A DNA stretch of 64,000 nt from Paraglaciecola polaris LMG 21857 (GCF_000315055.1 NZ_BAER01000033.1:22512-86511), one strand, 5' to 3'. Counted from the stretch's first letter, positions 1 to 9,146 are shown. Notes: generated from the letters alone by a model not told the origin. Program-made: numbers and translations.

Positions 1-1163
1 GCTAGCCAAAAGCAGGCGCTCAACTGCCAATAGAAAAGAACATGTTCAGTTAACCCAGAAAGTGCCCGTATCAAACCCGCCACTAACAACAAAGCGAACG
101 CGCCGTTTAGGCTAACGTTGATTTTTAAGGCACGGCCGGTATGCCCCAATGAGACTCGGGACATCATGCTTAGGATCATCCCAGATACCGCACTGATGCT
201 GATAAGATGCAGGGCATCTTTTAGGGCTAACAGCGGCGTTAATAAACTCAGTCCAGCAAGCAGTAATCCCAGCGCCATGGCGAGATAGGACAAATGCAAA
301 GACCATAACAAGGACTCCTGCCAAATGCCTTTGTGGTACCACTGCCTAAGACGCCACAGATGAGCAATACTCAGCAGTATTAATATGCCTGCGGCTTGTT
401 GGGTAAAGGCAAAGTAAAATTGTGCGCCAAACACCACGCTTGCAAACAGTGACCCCCAGAAAAGCACGTTATCCAGTAGCGGGTTTTTGTACTGTTTTTG
501 CCCAAGAGCGCGGGCGGTAAAAAACGGGATCACTCTGCCCCCAATCAGCGTGATCAGCACACAGAACAACACAATCGCGCTTTGCCCCATGTACGATGCG
601 GCTGCAAATTCCTGCTTAATGAGTAAAAAAACAAAAAGTGTATTGCACATAAACATGGCGCTCAGGAGTAGGATCTGCACCCGATTGGCTTGATTTTTTG
701 CCTTAATAATTAAGTAACTGAAGCAAGCAATCACCCCAAGCCACCAGCCAAACTGGGCCACACAAAAAACCGCTAGGCTCCAAGGTCCCGCATTAATAAG
801 CAAACTCACTCTGGCGATTAACCAAAGTAGCGTTAACGCGATTAAAAACCCACCATGGGCACTGCGTAAGCCGGTCCACGTCTGCACTGCGGTCAGTAAA
901 AATCCGCTCGCAATCAGAGCCGCAAAACCGAATATCATTTCATGGGCGTGCCAAAGTGTGGGCGGAAATACCCAATTCTCCGTCCATTGGCCGCTAAACC
1001 ACAGGGTCCAAATTCCAACAGCCAAAAAGGCCCAAGCGGCGCCAAGTAAGAAAAAAATCCGAAACGCCAAAGAAAAAAGGACCCGCTTAGAGGCGCTTTT
1101 CATCACAGGTTGAACGGCAAGTGGATCTTGCACCTGTCCAGGGCTGATTATCAATTTAGCCAT
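1..1163 (-). CDS. nnrS: NnrS family protein, 3' end outside window
   Basis: Multi-spanning inner-membrane haem/copper protein of the NnrS family, which protects cells during nitric-oxide stress. The reading frame opens with ATG at 1163 and stays open to the left edge (about 387 residues; the family is usually near 400), so only the C-terminus is missing. The N-terminal half has FRIFFLLGA at the first helix and WHAHEMIFGFA, whose histidines are typical of the family, followed by many hydrophobic helices. It starts 3 bases after the stop of the upstream small gene, so the two are cotranscribed and probably translationally coupled. The sigma-54 promoter and NorR-type sites upstream place it under NO control. 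Confidence 0.9.
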   Translation of the reverse strand, partial: MAKLIISPGQVQDPLAVQPVMKSASKRVLFSLAFRIFFLLGAAWAFLAVGIWTLWFSGQWTENWVFPPTLWHAHEMIFGFAALIASGFLLTAVQTWTGLRSAHGGFLIALTLLWLIARVSLLINAGPWSLAVFCVAQFGWWLGVIACFSYLIIKAKNQANRVQILLLSAMFMCNTLFVFLLIKQEFAAASYMGQSAIVLFCVLITLIGGRVIPFFTARALGQKQYKNPLLDNVLFWGSLFASVVFGAQFYFAFTQQAAGILILLSIAHLWRLRQWYHKGIWQESLLWSLHLSYLAMALGLLLAGLSLLTPLLALKDALHLISISAVSGMILSMMSRVSLGHTGRALKINVSLNGAFALLLVAGLIRALSGLTEHVLFYWQLSACFWL

Positions 1164-1166
1164 GAA

Positions 1167-1418
1167 TTAACACACCTGCTTGTGCTGTTCGTACAGTGCA
1201 ATGCACCTAGCCACATAGGCCACTTTAAGCACACTGGCGCTGACAATGATCACCACATGGCTGGCAACCTGCTGGCCTAAGGAAAACAAATCAGCCAGGG
1301 GATAACTAATCGCTATGCTAAGCACTAATAATCCCAACGAGATCCCCAGCGTCGAGTTAGCTACGTTGAATAGGGCGTGGTTGCGATTTGTGCTTTCTTT
1401 GCGTGCCATACTAGCCAT
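1167..1418 (-). CDS. small two-helix membrane protein upstream of nnrS
   Basis: 83-residue protein with two hydrophobic stretches (about residues 20-45 and 50-70) separated by a short polar loop, and a Lys/Arg-rich N-terminus that should face the cytoplasm. I do not recognise a named family. It is the first gene behind the sigma-54 promoter at 1484-1500 and is followed after 3 bases by nnrS, so it belongs to the NO-response unit. A good ribosome-binding site (GGAGG) lies 7 bases before the ATG. Function unknown; a partner or accessory subunit of NnrS is an inference from position alone. Confidence 0.75.
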   Translation of the reverse strand: MASMARKESTNRNHALFNVANSTLGISLGLLVLSIAISYPLADLFSLGQQVASHVVIIVSASVLKVAYVARCIALYEQHKQVC

Positions 1419-1483
1419 AATTACCTCCAGTCACTGGGATTAAGTGTGTAAACGAGTTATTTTCTCGTTGATAACTAAGGTAC

Positions 1484-1500
1484 TGCATCTTTAATGCCAA
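1484..1500 (-). promoter_or_regulatory. sigma-54 promoter of the nnrS operon
   Basis: Minus-strand TTGGCATTAAAGATGCA matches the -24/-12 consensus TTGGCAC-N5-TTGCA with correct GG-N10-GC spacing. It lies about 65 bases before the small membrane gene. A sigma-54 promoter fits the AAA+ activator encoded divergently next door. Confidence 0.75.
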
Positions 1501-1550
1501 CGAATAAAATAGATTAAAATCAAATGGTTATAAAAATAACTCAAACAAAA

Positions 1551-1610
1551 GAGTCATAATGACTCACAAAAAAATAGAGTCAATATGACTCATATGGTGT
1601 GTTATGACTT
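1551..1610. promoter_or_regulatory. paired NorR-type operator sites
   Basis: Two near-identical palindromes, GAGTCATAATGACTC (1551-1565) and GAGTCAATATGACTC (1577-1591), each contain GT-N7-AC, the core known for NorR enhancer sites. A third right half-site, TATGACTT (1603-1610), lacks a clean left partner. They lie 50-125 bp upstream of the sigma-54 element that drives nnrS and just ahead of norR, suitable for activation of the one and autoregulation of the other. Confidence 0.75.
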
Positions 1611-1698
1611 TAATTTTTTTTGTGGCATTATGTACCCAACCTAGAGCCATAAAATAACCACAAAGTAAATGGTGCAGGAAACTAACCGCTGAGATGAC

Positions 1699-3285
1699 AT
1701 GCTCGAAATGAACTCAACACTTTTGCTAGAAGTTGCGCTGGATTTAGCCAACAGTATTAACAATGAAGACCGTTTTGACCGACTGTTGTCGTCTATTCGA
1801 AAGGCGATCAACTGTGACGCTGTTGTATTACTGGCTTTTCAGACTGAGCAATTAAAACCGCTGGCGATTCAAGGGCTGGCGCCAGACACATTAGGACGAC
1901 GCTTTAAGCTGGATGATCATCCTCGCCTTGCGCAAATCTGCTCAGGGAAACATCCAGTGCGTTTTCCATCTGATTCAACCCTACCCGACCCCTATGATGG
2001 TTTACTGCTTGCTAAAGAAGGCGATCTACCTGTGCATTCTTGTATGGGGTTACCCCTGTACAGTGATAATCAACTGATGGGTGTTGTGACCCTCGATAGC
2101 CTTCAACCCAATGCATTTAGCGATATTCCTGAGCGCACCTTGCAGTTGATCACTGCCCTGTCTGCGGCAACTCTGAAAACCGCAATACAGCTTAAAGCGT
2201 TAGAGCAACGCGCCCAGCAGGCACAGGAATTAGTACAGGAGTTGACCCATGAAGCCCTCACTAGAGACGGTGGCGAACTCATTGGCAACAGCCCTGTCAT
2301 GCTTGCACTAAAAAGTGATATTCAATTGGTTGCGGGCTCGGATTACAGCGTGTTGATATTGGGAAAGACCGGCACGGGAAAAGAGTTAGTAGCCCGTACC
2401 CTGCACCAATTATCAGCCCGTCGTCAGCAACCTCTAGTGCATATAAACTGTGCATCGATACCGGAAACATTGGCGGAAAGCGAACTGTTCGGCCATGCAA
2501 AGGGAGCGTTTAGCGGAGCGGAGAAAGCGCGTCCCGGTAAATTCCGGTTGGCCGATGGCGGCACCATTTTTCTCGATGAAGTGGGTGAACTGCCACTCAG
2601 TGTACAAAGTAAGTTATTGCGCGTGTTGCAAAGTGGGGAAATTCAGCCCGTGGGTAAAGACAGCGTCGCTTCAGTCAATGTGCGCGTTATCGCTGCGACC
2701 AACCGCGATCTGGCTGAAGAAGTTAGATTAGGGCGTTTTCGCGCCGACTTGTATCATCGTTTATCCGTTTACCCCATCAGCGTGCCAGAACTTAAAGATC
2801 GTGAGCAAGATATCTTATTACTCGCGGGATTCTTTTTAGAAGTCACCGCTCGTAAGCTGGGCATACGCCAGTTAAAGTTGCGTCCAGACGCGCAAGCATC
2901 GCTACTGGATTATCCTTGGCCAGGCAATGTAAGGGAACTTGAGCATGTGATCAGCCGCGCATCCCTCAAAGCAAGTCGTGGTAGCGAACATCAAGATATT
3001 ATTTCTCTTTCCGCGCAAGATTTGGATCTCGACCGCCAAGCAGATAATTTTCAGACCCCTGCCACACATTTGGCACCAGCCGAAAATGCGATGCCACCAG
3101 TTGATCTAGAAGGACTGAAAACGATGACAGAAACGTTCCAAAAAAATCACATTATAGCGGCTTTGCAACACAGCAGTGGAAATTGGACTCTGGCGGCGAA
3201 ACATCTGGAGTTGGATCGCGCCAACCTGACACGTTTAGCAAAACGATTAGGCATCAGCATTGAGAAGAAGGTCAAACCCCAATGA
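1699..3285 (+). CDS. norR: NorR-type nitric-oxide-sensing sigma-54 activator
   Basis: 528 residues with the three domains of NorR: N-terminal GAF (about 1-180), AAA+ ATPase (about 195-430) and C-terminal Fis-type helix-turn-helix (about 475-520). Residues that bind the NO-sensing iron in E. coli NorR appear conserved: R88, LPDPYDG (D97, D100), H113, C115 and D133. Walker A is GKTGTGKE. The sigma-54 contact loop reads GAFSGA rather than GAFTGA. ATG 1699 has GAG 5 bases upstream; a second ATG three codons later is possible. It is divergent from the nnrS pair and should activate it through the 1551-1610 sites. Confidence 0.92.
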   Translation: MLEMNSTLLLEVALDLANSINNEDRFDRLLSSIRKAINCDAVVLLAFQTEQLKPLAIQGLAPDTLGRRFKLDDHPRLAQICSGKHPVRFPSDSTLPDPYDGLLLAKEGDLPVHSCMGLPLYSDNQLMGVVTLDSLQPNAFSDIPERTLQLITALSAATLKTAIQLKALEQRAQQAQELVQELTHEALTRDGGELIGNSPVMLALKSDIQLVAGSDYSVLILGKTGTGKELVARTLHQLSARRQQPLVHINCASIPETLAESELFGHAKGAFSGAEKARPGKFRLADGGTIFLDEVGELPLSVQSKLLRVLQSGEIQPVGKDSVASVNVRVIAATNRDLAEEVRLGRFRADLYHRLSVYPISVPELKDREQDILLLAGFFLEVTARKLGIRQLKLRPDAQASLLDYPWPGNVRELEHVISRASLKASRGSEHQDIISLSAQDLDLDRQADNFQTPATHLAPAENAMPPVDLEGLKTMTETFQKNHIIAALQHSSGNWTLAAKHLELDRANLTRLAKRLGISIEKKVKPQ

Positions 3286-3310
3286 CGCACCCAACAAAGA
3301 ACTTGCGTCA
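3283..3310 (+). terminator. weak hairpin at the end of norR
   Basis: TGACGCA (3283-3289, including the norR stop codon) pairs with TGCGTCA (3304-3310) around a 14-base loop and is followed only by TTTA. A weak or Rho-assisted terminator is possible. Confidence 0.35.
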
Positions 3311-3361
3311 TTTACCCTAAGACTTGTGCAGGTTAGTCTCTAAAACTTATTGCATCCCATC

Positions 3362-4336
3362 CTAGCGCTTTGAACGTAAACGTTGGTAATTAGCAGGGAT
3401 CCATTTAAACCCATTCTGTAATTTAACTAAATGCCCTAACCCTGGAAACGGCAAATGCGCTCCAGCTATCATAGCCTTGCTGTTCGCCGCTTGCCCAAAT
3501 ATACGGCTACGTTGGGCCAAAGCGAGCTCTGGTGATGCGTCAAAATCAATAGTGACCTCTGGATACGCAAACTGTATTGCTGCCGCATGTATCAAATCAC
3601 CTATCACCCACATGGCTTGCCCATCGCTCTCGAGTAAATAACTTGTGTGCCCCGGCGTATGTCCATGTGTGGCATTCGCCTTTATACCTGGCAAGATTTG
3701 CTGACTACCATCAAAAGCAACGACTTTTTGCGCGTTGACATAGGGATTAAGAGACGCCATCGCACCTTGGAAAAAACCTTTATTCTCTTCAGGCGCTTTA
3801 TTCATTTCAGCTTCACTTAACCAGTAATCAAGGTCACGCTGATCAGCGTGTATCATGGCACTAGAGAATACGCGCTCACCGTCTTGCGCTAAACCGCCAA
3901 CGTGATCAGGATGCAGATGGGTGAGTAAGATATGATCCACATCGCTTGGTTTATAACCGGCGGCGCGTAAACTGATGACGATGTTGCCCAAGGTTGGGCC
4001 AAACAAACTGCCTGCACCGGTATCGACCAACACCAGCTCTTCACCTGTATTAATTAAATAACCATTGACTGACGTTTCGGTTGGGGTGGCTAAAAAGACT
4101 CCTGCCAACTGAGCCTTGGTTTTATCCGCGTCTTGCTGCAATAATTTATCCATGGGCAAGTCCACAGTGCCGTCACTCAAAGCAGTCACTTCAAATTCAC
4201 CGAGCTGAAGCCGATAAAATCCAGAGGACGATAACTTAGCCATACTTTCAGTCCCGTTCGCCTGAGAAGTCAGAGACAAGCCACACACCACAACAGGATA
4301 AAGAAGACAAATTCGTATTAGGTTAAATATTTTCAT
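3362..4336 (-). CDS. secreted metallo-beta-lactamase-fold hydrolase
   Basis: 324 residues with an N-terminal signal peptide (hydrophobic 5-25, cleavage near SQA-NG), so periplasmic or secreted. The metal-binding motif HLHPDH is at residues 140-145, with further candidate ligands H226 or H230 (HGHTPGHT), D247 and H294, so the binuclear zinc site looks complete. The overall pattern resembles lactonase-like and alkylsulfatase-distant MBL enzymes (for example the AHL lactonase-like group); the substrate cannot be told from sequence. It is convergent with norR and appears to stand alone. Confidence 0.85.
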   Translation of the reverse strand: MKIFNLIRICLLYPVVVCGLSLTSQANGTESMAKLSSSGFYRLQLGEFEVTALSDGTVDLPMDKLLQQDADKTKAQLAGVFLATPTETSVNGYLINTGEELVLVDTGAGSLFGPTLGNIVISLRAAGYKPSDVDHILLTHLHPDHVGGLAQDGERVFSSAMIHADQRDLDYWLSEAEMNKAPEENKGFFQGAMASLNPYVNAQKVVAFDGSQQILPGIKANATHGHTPGHTSYLLESDGQAMWVIGDLIHAAAIQFAYPEVTIDFDASPELALAQRSRIFGQAANSKAMIAGAHLPFPGLGHLVKLQNGFKWIPANYQRLRSKR

Positions 4337-4646
4337 TTACTCAGCTTCCTTAAAAATATTAAGCATACACAATCATTTTTCTACTGGCTATCAGCAACAA
4401 TTAAGCGCCTTGCCCCATATTCTACTCGCATAAAAAACTAGTTTACCCCCATATATAAGGCGAATAGGGCAACGTTCAATCGCCAGAAAAGAACAAATCA
4501 CCATATTTATCAAGAGCCTCTACTAAGTCAACAAAGCCCGCATTAAAAACTGCTGTATTAATATACTATGTCGAAATTCCATCACTAATATTGATGGGTA
4601 AATTATTTTCCATTTATATGAATGATAGATAATGAGGTACAGAACC
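4337..4646. other. intergenic gap, no gene seen
   Basis: 310 AT-rich bases between two divergent genes. It must hold both promoters, but I see no convincing operator, RNA or conserved frame. Confidence 0.5.
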
Positions 4647-5948
4647 ATGTTTTTTTCACGTACTAGTACAAAACCAGATGCGCCTACTGTCGTAAGTTTT
4701 GAATCATCTTTTATTCGCTCTCTTGAGAACCATTGTGCGACTATTTCATTTACCCCTGATGGTCAAATACTCGAGGCAAATCCGTTATTTTTAGCCACCG
4801 TGGGTTATACCTTGGCCGAAATAAAAGGCCAACATCACCGCATATTTTGTGCGACTGAAGAATCTGGTTCAAGCAGTTATCGCGCGTTTTGGGGGAGTCT
4901 CGCCAAAGGCGAGAGTTCCAGCGGTACATTTTTGCGTAAACGAAAAGATAATACGGATCTATGGCTTGAAGCGACCTACTTCCCCGTTGAGCAAAACGGT
5001 GACGTTGTCAGGATAATCAAAATAGCCAACGATATCACAGTTGAAAAAGAACGTCTGGACAGCCAAACAGCCATATTTCAAGCGCTAGATCGTGCAAATG
5101 CGCTGATAGAATTCACCCCATCGGGAGAGGTGTTAAACGCTAACGCGAATTTTATTAAAGCCATGGGCTATGCAAATTTAAATGACATAGTAGGTAAGCA
5201 CCACAGATTGTTTTGCAACGACGATTTCTATCAAGAGAACCCGAATTTTTGGGCTGAGCTCGCCAGAGGAGAATTTAAAGGCGGGCAATTTAATCGGGTG
5301 ACCCGTAGCGGCAAAACCATTTGGCTCGAAGCCACCTACAACCCCGTACTCAATAGCCAGGGGCGAGTCATAAAAGTGGTCAAAATAGCGTCGAATATTA
5401 CCACACGAATAGAGCAGCAATTAGCCACTCAAGAAGCGGCTGAAATTGCTTATAGCACATCAATACAAACGGCTAAAATATCTCAAGATGGTGCAGTAAT
5501 TTTACAGCGCAGTGTGGATACCTCCCATGCCATAGTTACCAGCACATTGACCTCTACCGACTTAATTGAGCAGCTTAACAAACGTTCAGAAGAAATTTCC
5601 AAAATTGTGACGACTATCAGTGGCATCGCCGACCAAACGAACTTACTTGCCCTCAACGCGGCAATTGAAGCCGCACGTGCAGGTGAATATGGCCGAGGAT
5701 TTGCCGTTGTTGCGGATGAAGTGCGCACGCTAGCCGCGAGAACCGTCAGTTCAACCGCAGGCATTGAGCAATTAGTCACCAGCAACAGCGCATTAACGCA
5801 AAAAGCCAAAGACAGTATCGCCAGCATTCACCAACAATCGCGAGAAAGTGCCACCCAGGTTGAAGAAGCGGCAACAATTATCGAAGAAGTGCTAACTGGC
5901 GCCAGATACGTGAGTGAAACAGTAGATCGTCTGCGCAAAGAAGGTTAA
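4647..5948 (+). CDS. soluble PAS-PAS methyl-accepting chemotaxis protein (BdlA-like)
   Basis: 433 residues without any membrane helix: PAS/PAC domain 1 (about 22-140), PAS/PAC domain 2 (about 145-260) and an MCP signalling domain (about 270-433). The hairpin tip [17 protein letters not shown] and [12 protein letters not shown] are intact. The two PAS units are near copies (each has HHR.FC and a WLEATY...G.V.KI.KIA..IT block). This layout matches BdlA of Pseudomonas aeruginosa, a cytoplasmic sensor for biofilm dispersal, and Aer-like energy sensors. ATG 4647 is chosen because GAGG lies 9 bases upstream; an in-frame ATG at 4632 has no ribosome-binding site. There is no C-terminal CheR-tethering pentapeptide. 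Confidence 0.88.
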   Translation: MFFSRTSTKPDAPTVVSFESSFIRSLENHCATISFTPDGQILEANPLFLATVGYTLAEIKGQHHRIFCATEESGSSSYRAFWGSLAKGESSSGTFLRKRKDNTDLWLEATYFPVEQNGDVVRIIKIANDITVEKERLDSQTAIFQALDRANALIEFTPSGEVLNANANFIKAMGYANLNDIVGKHHRLFCNDDFYQENPNFWAELARGEFKGGQFNRVTRSGKTIWLEATYNPVLNSQGRVIKVVKIASNITTRIEQQLATQEAAEIAYSTSIQTAKISQDGAVILQRSVDTSHAIVTSTLTSTDLIEQLNKRSEEISKIVTTISGIADQTNLLALNAAIEAARAGEYGRGFAVVADEVRTLAARTVSSTAGIEQLVTSNSALTQKAKDSIASIHQQSRESATQVEEAATIIEEVLTGARYVSETVDRLRKEG

Positions 5949-5953
5949 CTGGC

Positions 5954-5982
5954 TAGCTGGTTGCCCTTAAAGCAACCAGCTA
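5954..5982. terminator. bidirectional hairpin between convergent genes
   Basis: TAGCTGGTTGC (5954-5964) and GCAACCAGCTA (5972-5982) form a perfect 11-bp stem with a 7-base loop. It lies between the ends of the chemoreceptor and cyanase genes. There is no clear T-run, so termination may be partial. Confidence 0.6.
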
Positions 5983-5995
5983 ACTGTAACCCAGC

Positions 5996-6442
5996 TTAAT
6001 AAGATTTATACGGCAAAAATTTACCTGACAAACCAATACTGACGCGATCACCGGCGCTATTTTCCTCGCGCTTAATATCCATGGAAAAATCAATTGCGCT
6101 CATGATACCGTCACCAAATTCTTCGTGGATCAACGATTTGATCGTCGAGCCATACACATTGATCATTTCGTATAAACGGTAAAGTAGCGGGTCACTCGGC
6201 ACACTTTCAGTGAAAGAACCTTTATAGGGTACAACTTGCAACCAAGCTTCTGCGTTTTCGTCTAAATTAAACAGTTGGGCCACAACTTTCGCTTGTGGTG
6301 CATCGAAGGTCATTTGCCCCAAACACCCTGCGGTTGTCCATTCCTTCGACTGACCAACGGCATCCGCAACCTGTTGCCAGGTGATACCTTTTTGTACTTT
6401 CGCCAGCACAATCGCTTGGGTAACTTGCTCTCTGGTTTGCAT
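5996..6442 (-). CDS. cynS: cyanate hydratase (cyanase)
   Basis: 148 residues. Cyanase converts cyanate plus bicarbonate to ammonia and CO2, giving detoxification and a nitrogen source. The N-terminal helical bundle is followed by the catalytic domain; R89, E92 (YRLYEMI) and S115 (IMSAIDF) correspond to the known Arg-Glu-Ser triad. The start is ATG 6442 because GAGGAG lies just upstream; a TTG 15 bases earlier is in frame but has no such site. It is last in a minus-strand operon, 31 bases after the kinase/phosphatase gene, behind a formate/nitrite-type channel. That context suggests nitrogen assimilation rather than pure detoxification; no cynR or cynT lies nearby. Confidence 0.94.
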   Translation of the reverse strand: MQTREQVTQAIVLAKVQKGITWQQVADAVGQSKEWTTAGCLGQMTFDAPQAKVVAQLFNLDENAEAWLQVVPYKGSFTESVPSDPLLYRLYEMINVYGSTIKSLIHEEFGDGIMSAIDFSMDIKREENSAGDRVSIGLSGKFLPYKSY

Positions 6443-6473
6443 GAATTCACTCCTCAATAAAATGGCTTTAGGA

Positions 6474-8216
6474 TTAGGTTAAAAATAGATATATAAAATA
6501 TACATTGCTGATAAGTAGGGCACTGGCAACACACTGCCAAAATGCCACAGGATTGCGTTCCATAATGGGTGGTTTTGATTTACGTACAAAATCGGCATTG
6601 GGGTGACGTAAGTCATGTATAAATTCTGATAACTGTGCATAGCGTTTAAATGGATCGACTCTTAACGCCTTATGCAGAGTCGCATCCAGCCATGCCGGTA
6701 ACACACTGTCATCATCTCTAACAGACTGGTAAATAAGCCTGTTTTGCTGAGATCGAGTGCGGGTCTTGGAGACATGGGTTTCATATGGAAAACGTCCAGT
6801 CAGCATGTGATAGGCCAGCACCGCCAAGGAAAACAGATCCGAACTGGGTGTGCCCACCTCGCCCAAGAAGTACTCCGGTGCCATGTAAAGTGCCGTACCA
6901 AGCAATTCATTATTGCCACAGCCTTGCCCGACTTCCTGTAGACCAGCGACCGTGGTAGAACCAAAATCAATGATTTTTACTGTGCCGTGTAAGTCAATCA
7001 TGATGTTCTCAGGACGAATATCTTGATGTAGCATGTCTAAACGATGAAACGCCTGTAACCCTTTACCTATTTGCTCGATGATGTTTCTTACTGCTTCCAG
7101 TTCAGGTTTGGGATTATCGGTCATCCATTGACGTAATGACTGGCCTTGAACATATTCAGCCACCGAATATATAAACTGTTTGGGGCGCGAACTAGCAGGC
7201 ACATTTAGCACATGAGGATTGTGCATACGCCGCCCTATCCATTCCTCTAAACAAAAACGCTCTAAGTATTCATCGCTGTCAGATAAATCGACTGAGGGGG
7301 TTTTCAACACCCATTGTTGCTGGTTGGTTTGATCTTCGACAAGGTACACATGGCTGCGGGCAGACACATGTAATGAACGAATAACATGATAACCGTCAAA
7401 CGTTTGGCCAGCCTGTAACATAGGAGGTAAAGGCAAAGCTGTGAGCGCTTCAGTAATCGGTTTACCTTGCGGCTTGATCAGCTCTGTGACCTTAACGACT
7501 TGTAAGCTGAGGTTGTCGTCACTGCCGTTAGCCAGCGCTTGTTGTACCAAGCCCTCAGCAAGCAAGTTAGCTGATGCATTACCTTCAACGGCAGTCCCAG
7601 TTGTTACATTGTGCAACATGTCACTAGGCGATAGATATTCATGTACACCATCCGTGCACAGGATAAAGATATCGTCTTGGCATATTGGCAATGTTACATA
7701 ATCGATATCAAGCTGAGTGTGCATGCCAAGCGCGCGGCTCAAGTAACTCTGACCTTGCGCAGCATATTGGCGATGATCGTTGGAAAGTTGCTCTAACCCC
7801 CCTTGACGTAATAGATAAACCCTAGCATCGCCTACATGAAAAATATGCGCTGTGCTTCCTTTTATAATCAAGGCACTAAAGGTACACACATAGCCCTTTT
7901 CAAGATCGTAACGAAACTCACTTTGCTTAGTATAACCGTGCAACCAAGCGTTAATGGACTGCATCACTCGAGTGGCAGATGTTTCAACCGACCATGCGTC
8001 AGACGTTGCATAGTAGTCTTGTAAGAAACTATTGACGGCAGCTTTACTCGCAACCTGACTTACAGTGCTGCTGCCAATTCCATCGGCGATTACCAACACT
8101 TGCCCCTTCAAGCGTCCTTGACTATCAATAGGACAGCAACTGCCACAATAGTCTTGATTAACCGATTTAAGGCCAGCAATACTATGCTGGCCAACATTCA
8201 ACTTAGCGAGTTGCAT
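6474..8216 (-). CDS. fused PP2C phosphatase / Ser-Thr protein kinase, membrane-anchored
   Basis: 580 residues. The N-terminal PP2C domain (about 10-245) has metal-binding motifs ADGIGS (D45, G46), CTDG (D189) and GSDDN (233-234). The C-terminal Hanks kinase domain (about 275-535) has K305, HQDIRPEN with D399, DFG 417-419 and APE 446-448. A single C-terminal helix (about 553-575) should anchor it in the inner membrane with both catalytic domains in the cytoplasm. HRD is HQD here, but the catalytic Asp is kept. The start overlaps the channel gene by 14 bases, a sign of tight co-expression. Similar fusions occur beside nitrate/nitrite assimilation genes in gammaproteobacteria; the target is unknown, and the adjacent channel is the obvious candidate. 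Confidence 0.92.
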   Translation of the reverse strand: MQLAKLNVGQHSIAGLKSVNQDYCGSCCPIDSQGRLKGQVLVIADGIGSSTVSQVASKAAVNSFLQDYYATSDAWSVETSATRVMQSINAWLHGYTKQSEFRYDLEKGYVCTFSALIIKGSTAHIFHVGDARVYLLRQGGLEQLSNDHRQYAAQGQSYLSRALGMHTQLDIDYVTLPICQDDIFILCTDGVHEYLSPSDMLHNVTTGTAVEGNASANLLAEGLVQQALANGSDDNLSLQVVKVTELIKPQGKPITEALTALPLPPMLQAGQTFDGYHVIRSLHVSARSHVYLVEDQTNQQQWVLKTPSVDLSDSDEYLERFCLEEWIGRRMHNPHVLNVPASSRPKQFIYSVAEYVQGQSLRQWMTDNPKPELEAVRNIIEQIGKGLQAFHRLDMLHQDIRPENIMIDLHGTVKIIDFGSTTVAGLQEVGQGCGNNELLGTALYMAPEYFLGEVGTPSSDLFSLAVLAYHMLTGRFPYETHVSKTRTRSQQNRLIYQSVRDDDSVLPAWLDATLHKALRVDPFKRYAQLSEFIHDLRHPNADFVRKSKPPIMERNPVAFWQCVASALLISNVYFIYLFLT

Positions 8217-9135
8217 GCTCAGCGACTGAGCTTGGGGCTAAATCAGCCGGTTTTGAATAAGGCAGGTTACGCTTAGGTGCAGTGCGTACATGAGTGCTGT
8301 ACAAGGTTAAACCGGTAAAGGCTAAGCCGCCTACCAGATTACCCAACGCGGTAGGAATTTCATTCCATACCAAGTAATCCATGACTGAGAACTCCCCGCC
8401 TAAAATCAGGCTAAATGGGAACAAAAACATGTTAACCACTGAATGCTCAAATCCCATAAAGAAAAATAGGAAGATAGGCATCCACATAGCAATCACCTTA
8501 CCGCTCACATGCGTAGAGATCATCGCACCGACCACACCCAACGACACCATCCAGTTACACAACATGCCGCGAATAAAAATCGTAAACCAACCAGCGGTGC
8601 CATATTCCGCGTATCCTAATGTACGCGCTTCGCCTATCGAAGCCACTTTCTTGCCTATGGCCCCCGGGTCAGTGTTAAAGCCATAAGTAAATATAAAGGC
8701 CATCATGATAGCCACCGTTAACGCGCCGCCGAAATTACCTAAAAAAACTAAACCCCAATTACGTAAAACCCCTTTGACGGTCACGCCAGGACGTTTATCG
8801 ATAAGGGCTAATGGCGTCAGTACAAACACACCAGTGAGCAAGTCGAAGCCCATAAGATACAACATACAAAAACCCACAGGGAATAAAATAGCACCGAGTA
8901 AAAACATCCCAGTTTGCACTGCTATCGTAATAGCAAAAACAGCCGCCAGTGCCAAAATGGCTCCCGCCATATACCCCCGGATCAGGGTATCTCGTGTGGA
9001 CATGAATACTTTTGATTCCCCTGCATCAACCATTTTGGTGACAAACTCTGCCGGTAATAAATAAGCCATAAATAACCCCGTTAAATTTAGTATGTTGAAC
9101 CTAATTTGTTGTGTTAGCCCGGATAAATCAGTCAT
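8203..9135 (-). CDS. formate/nitrite transporter family channel
   Basis: 310 residues with the six-helix fold of FNT channels (FocA/NirC), which pass formate, nitrite or hydrosulfide. The motif LLPAEFVTKMVDAGESK before helix 1 is like that of FocA. ATG 9135 has AAAGG 5 bases upstream; ATG 9069 (MAYLLPAEF) would fit the family length better and has GGGG 6 bases upstream, so the first 22 residues are uncertain. It is the first gene of the channel-kinase-cyanase operon, so nitrite or a related small anion is more likely than formate, by inference. A long terminator-bearing leader precedes it. Confidence 0.88.
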   Translation of the reverse strand: MTDLSGLTQQIRFNILNLTGLFMAYLLPAEFVTKMVDAGESKVFMSTRDTLIRGYMAGAILALAAVFAITIAVQTGMFLLGAILFPVGFCMLYLMGFDLLTGVFVLTPLALIDKRPGVTVKGVLRNWGLVFLGNFGGALTVAIMMAFIFTYGFNTDPGAIGKKVASIGEARTLGYAEYGTAGWFTIFIRGMLCNWMVSLGVVGAMISTHVSGKVIAMWMPIFLFFFMGFEHSVVNMFLFPFSLILGGEFSVMDYLVWNEIPTALGNLVGGLAFTGLTLYSTHVRTAPKRNLPYSKPADLAPSSVAEHATR

Positions 9136-9146
9136 TTCTGCCTTTC

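Noticed and set aside
1620..1640. TGTGGCATTATGTACCC as a sigma-54 promoter for norR
   Set aside because: It has the -24 GG but no GC at the right spacing.
2103..2731. Minus-strand and shifted-frame reading frames inside norR and other large genes
   Set aside because: They are shadows of strongly supported genes.
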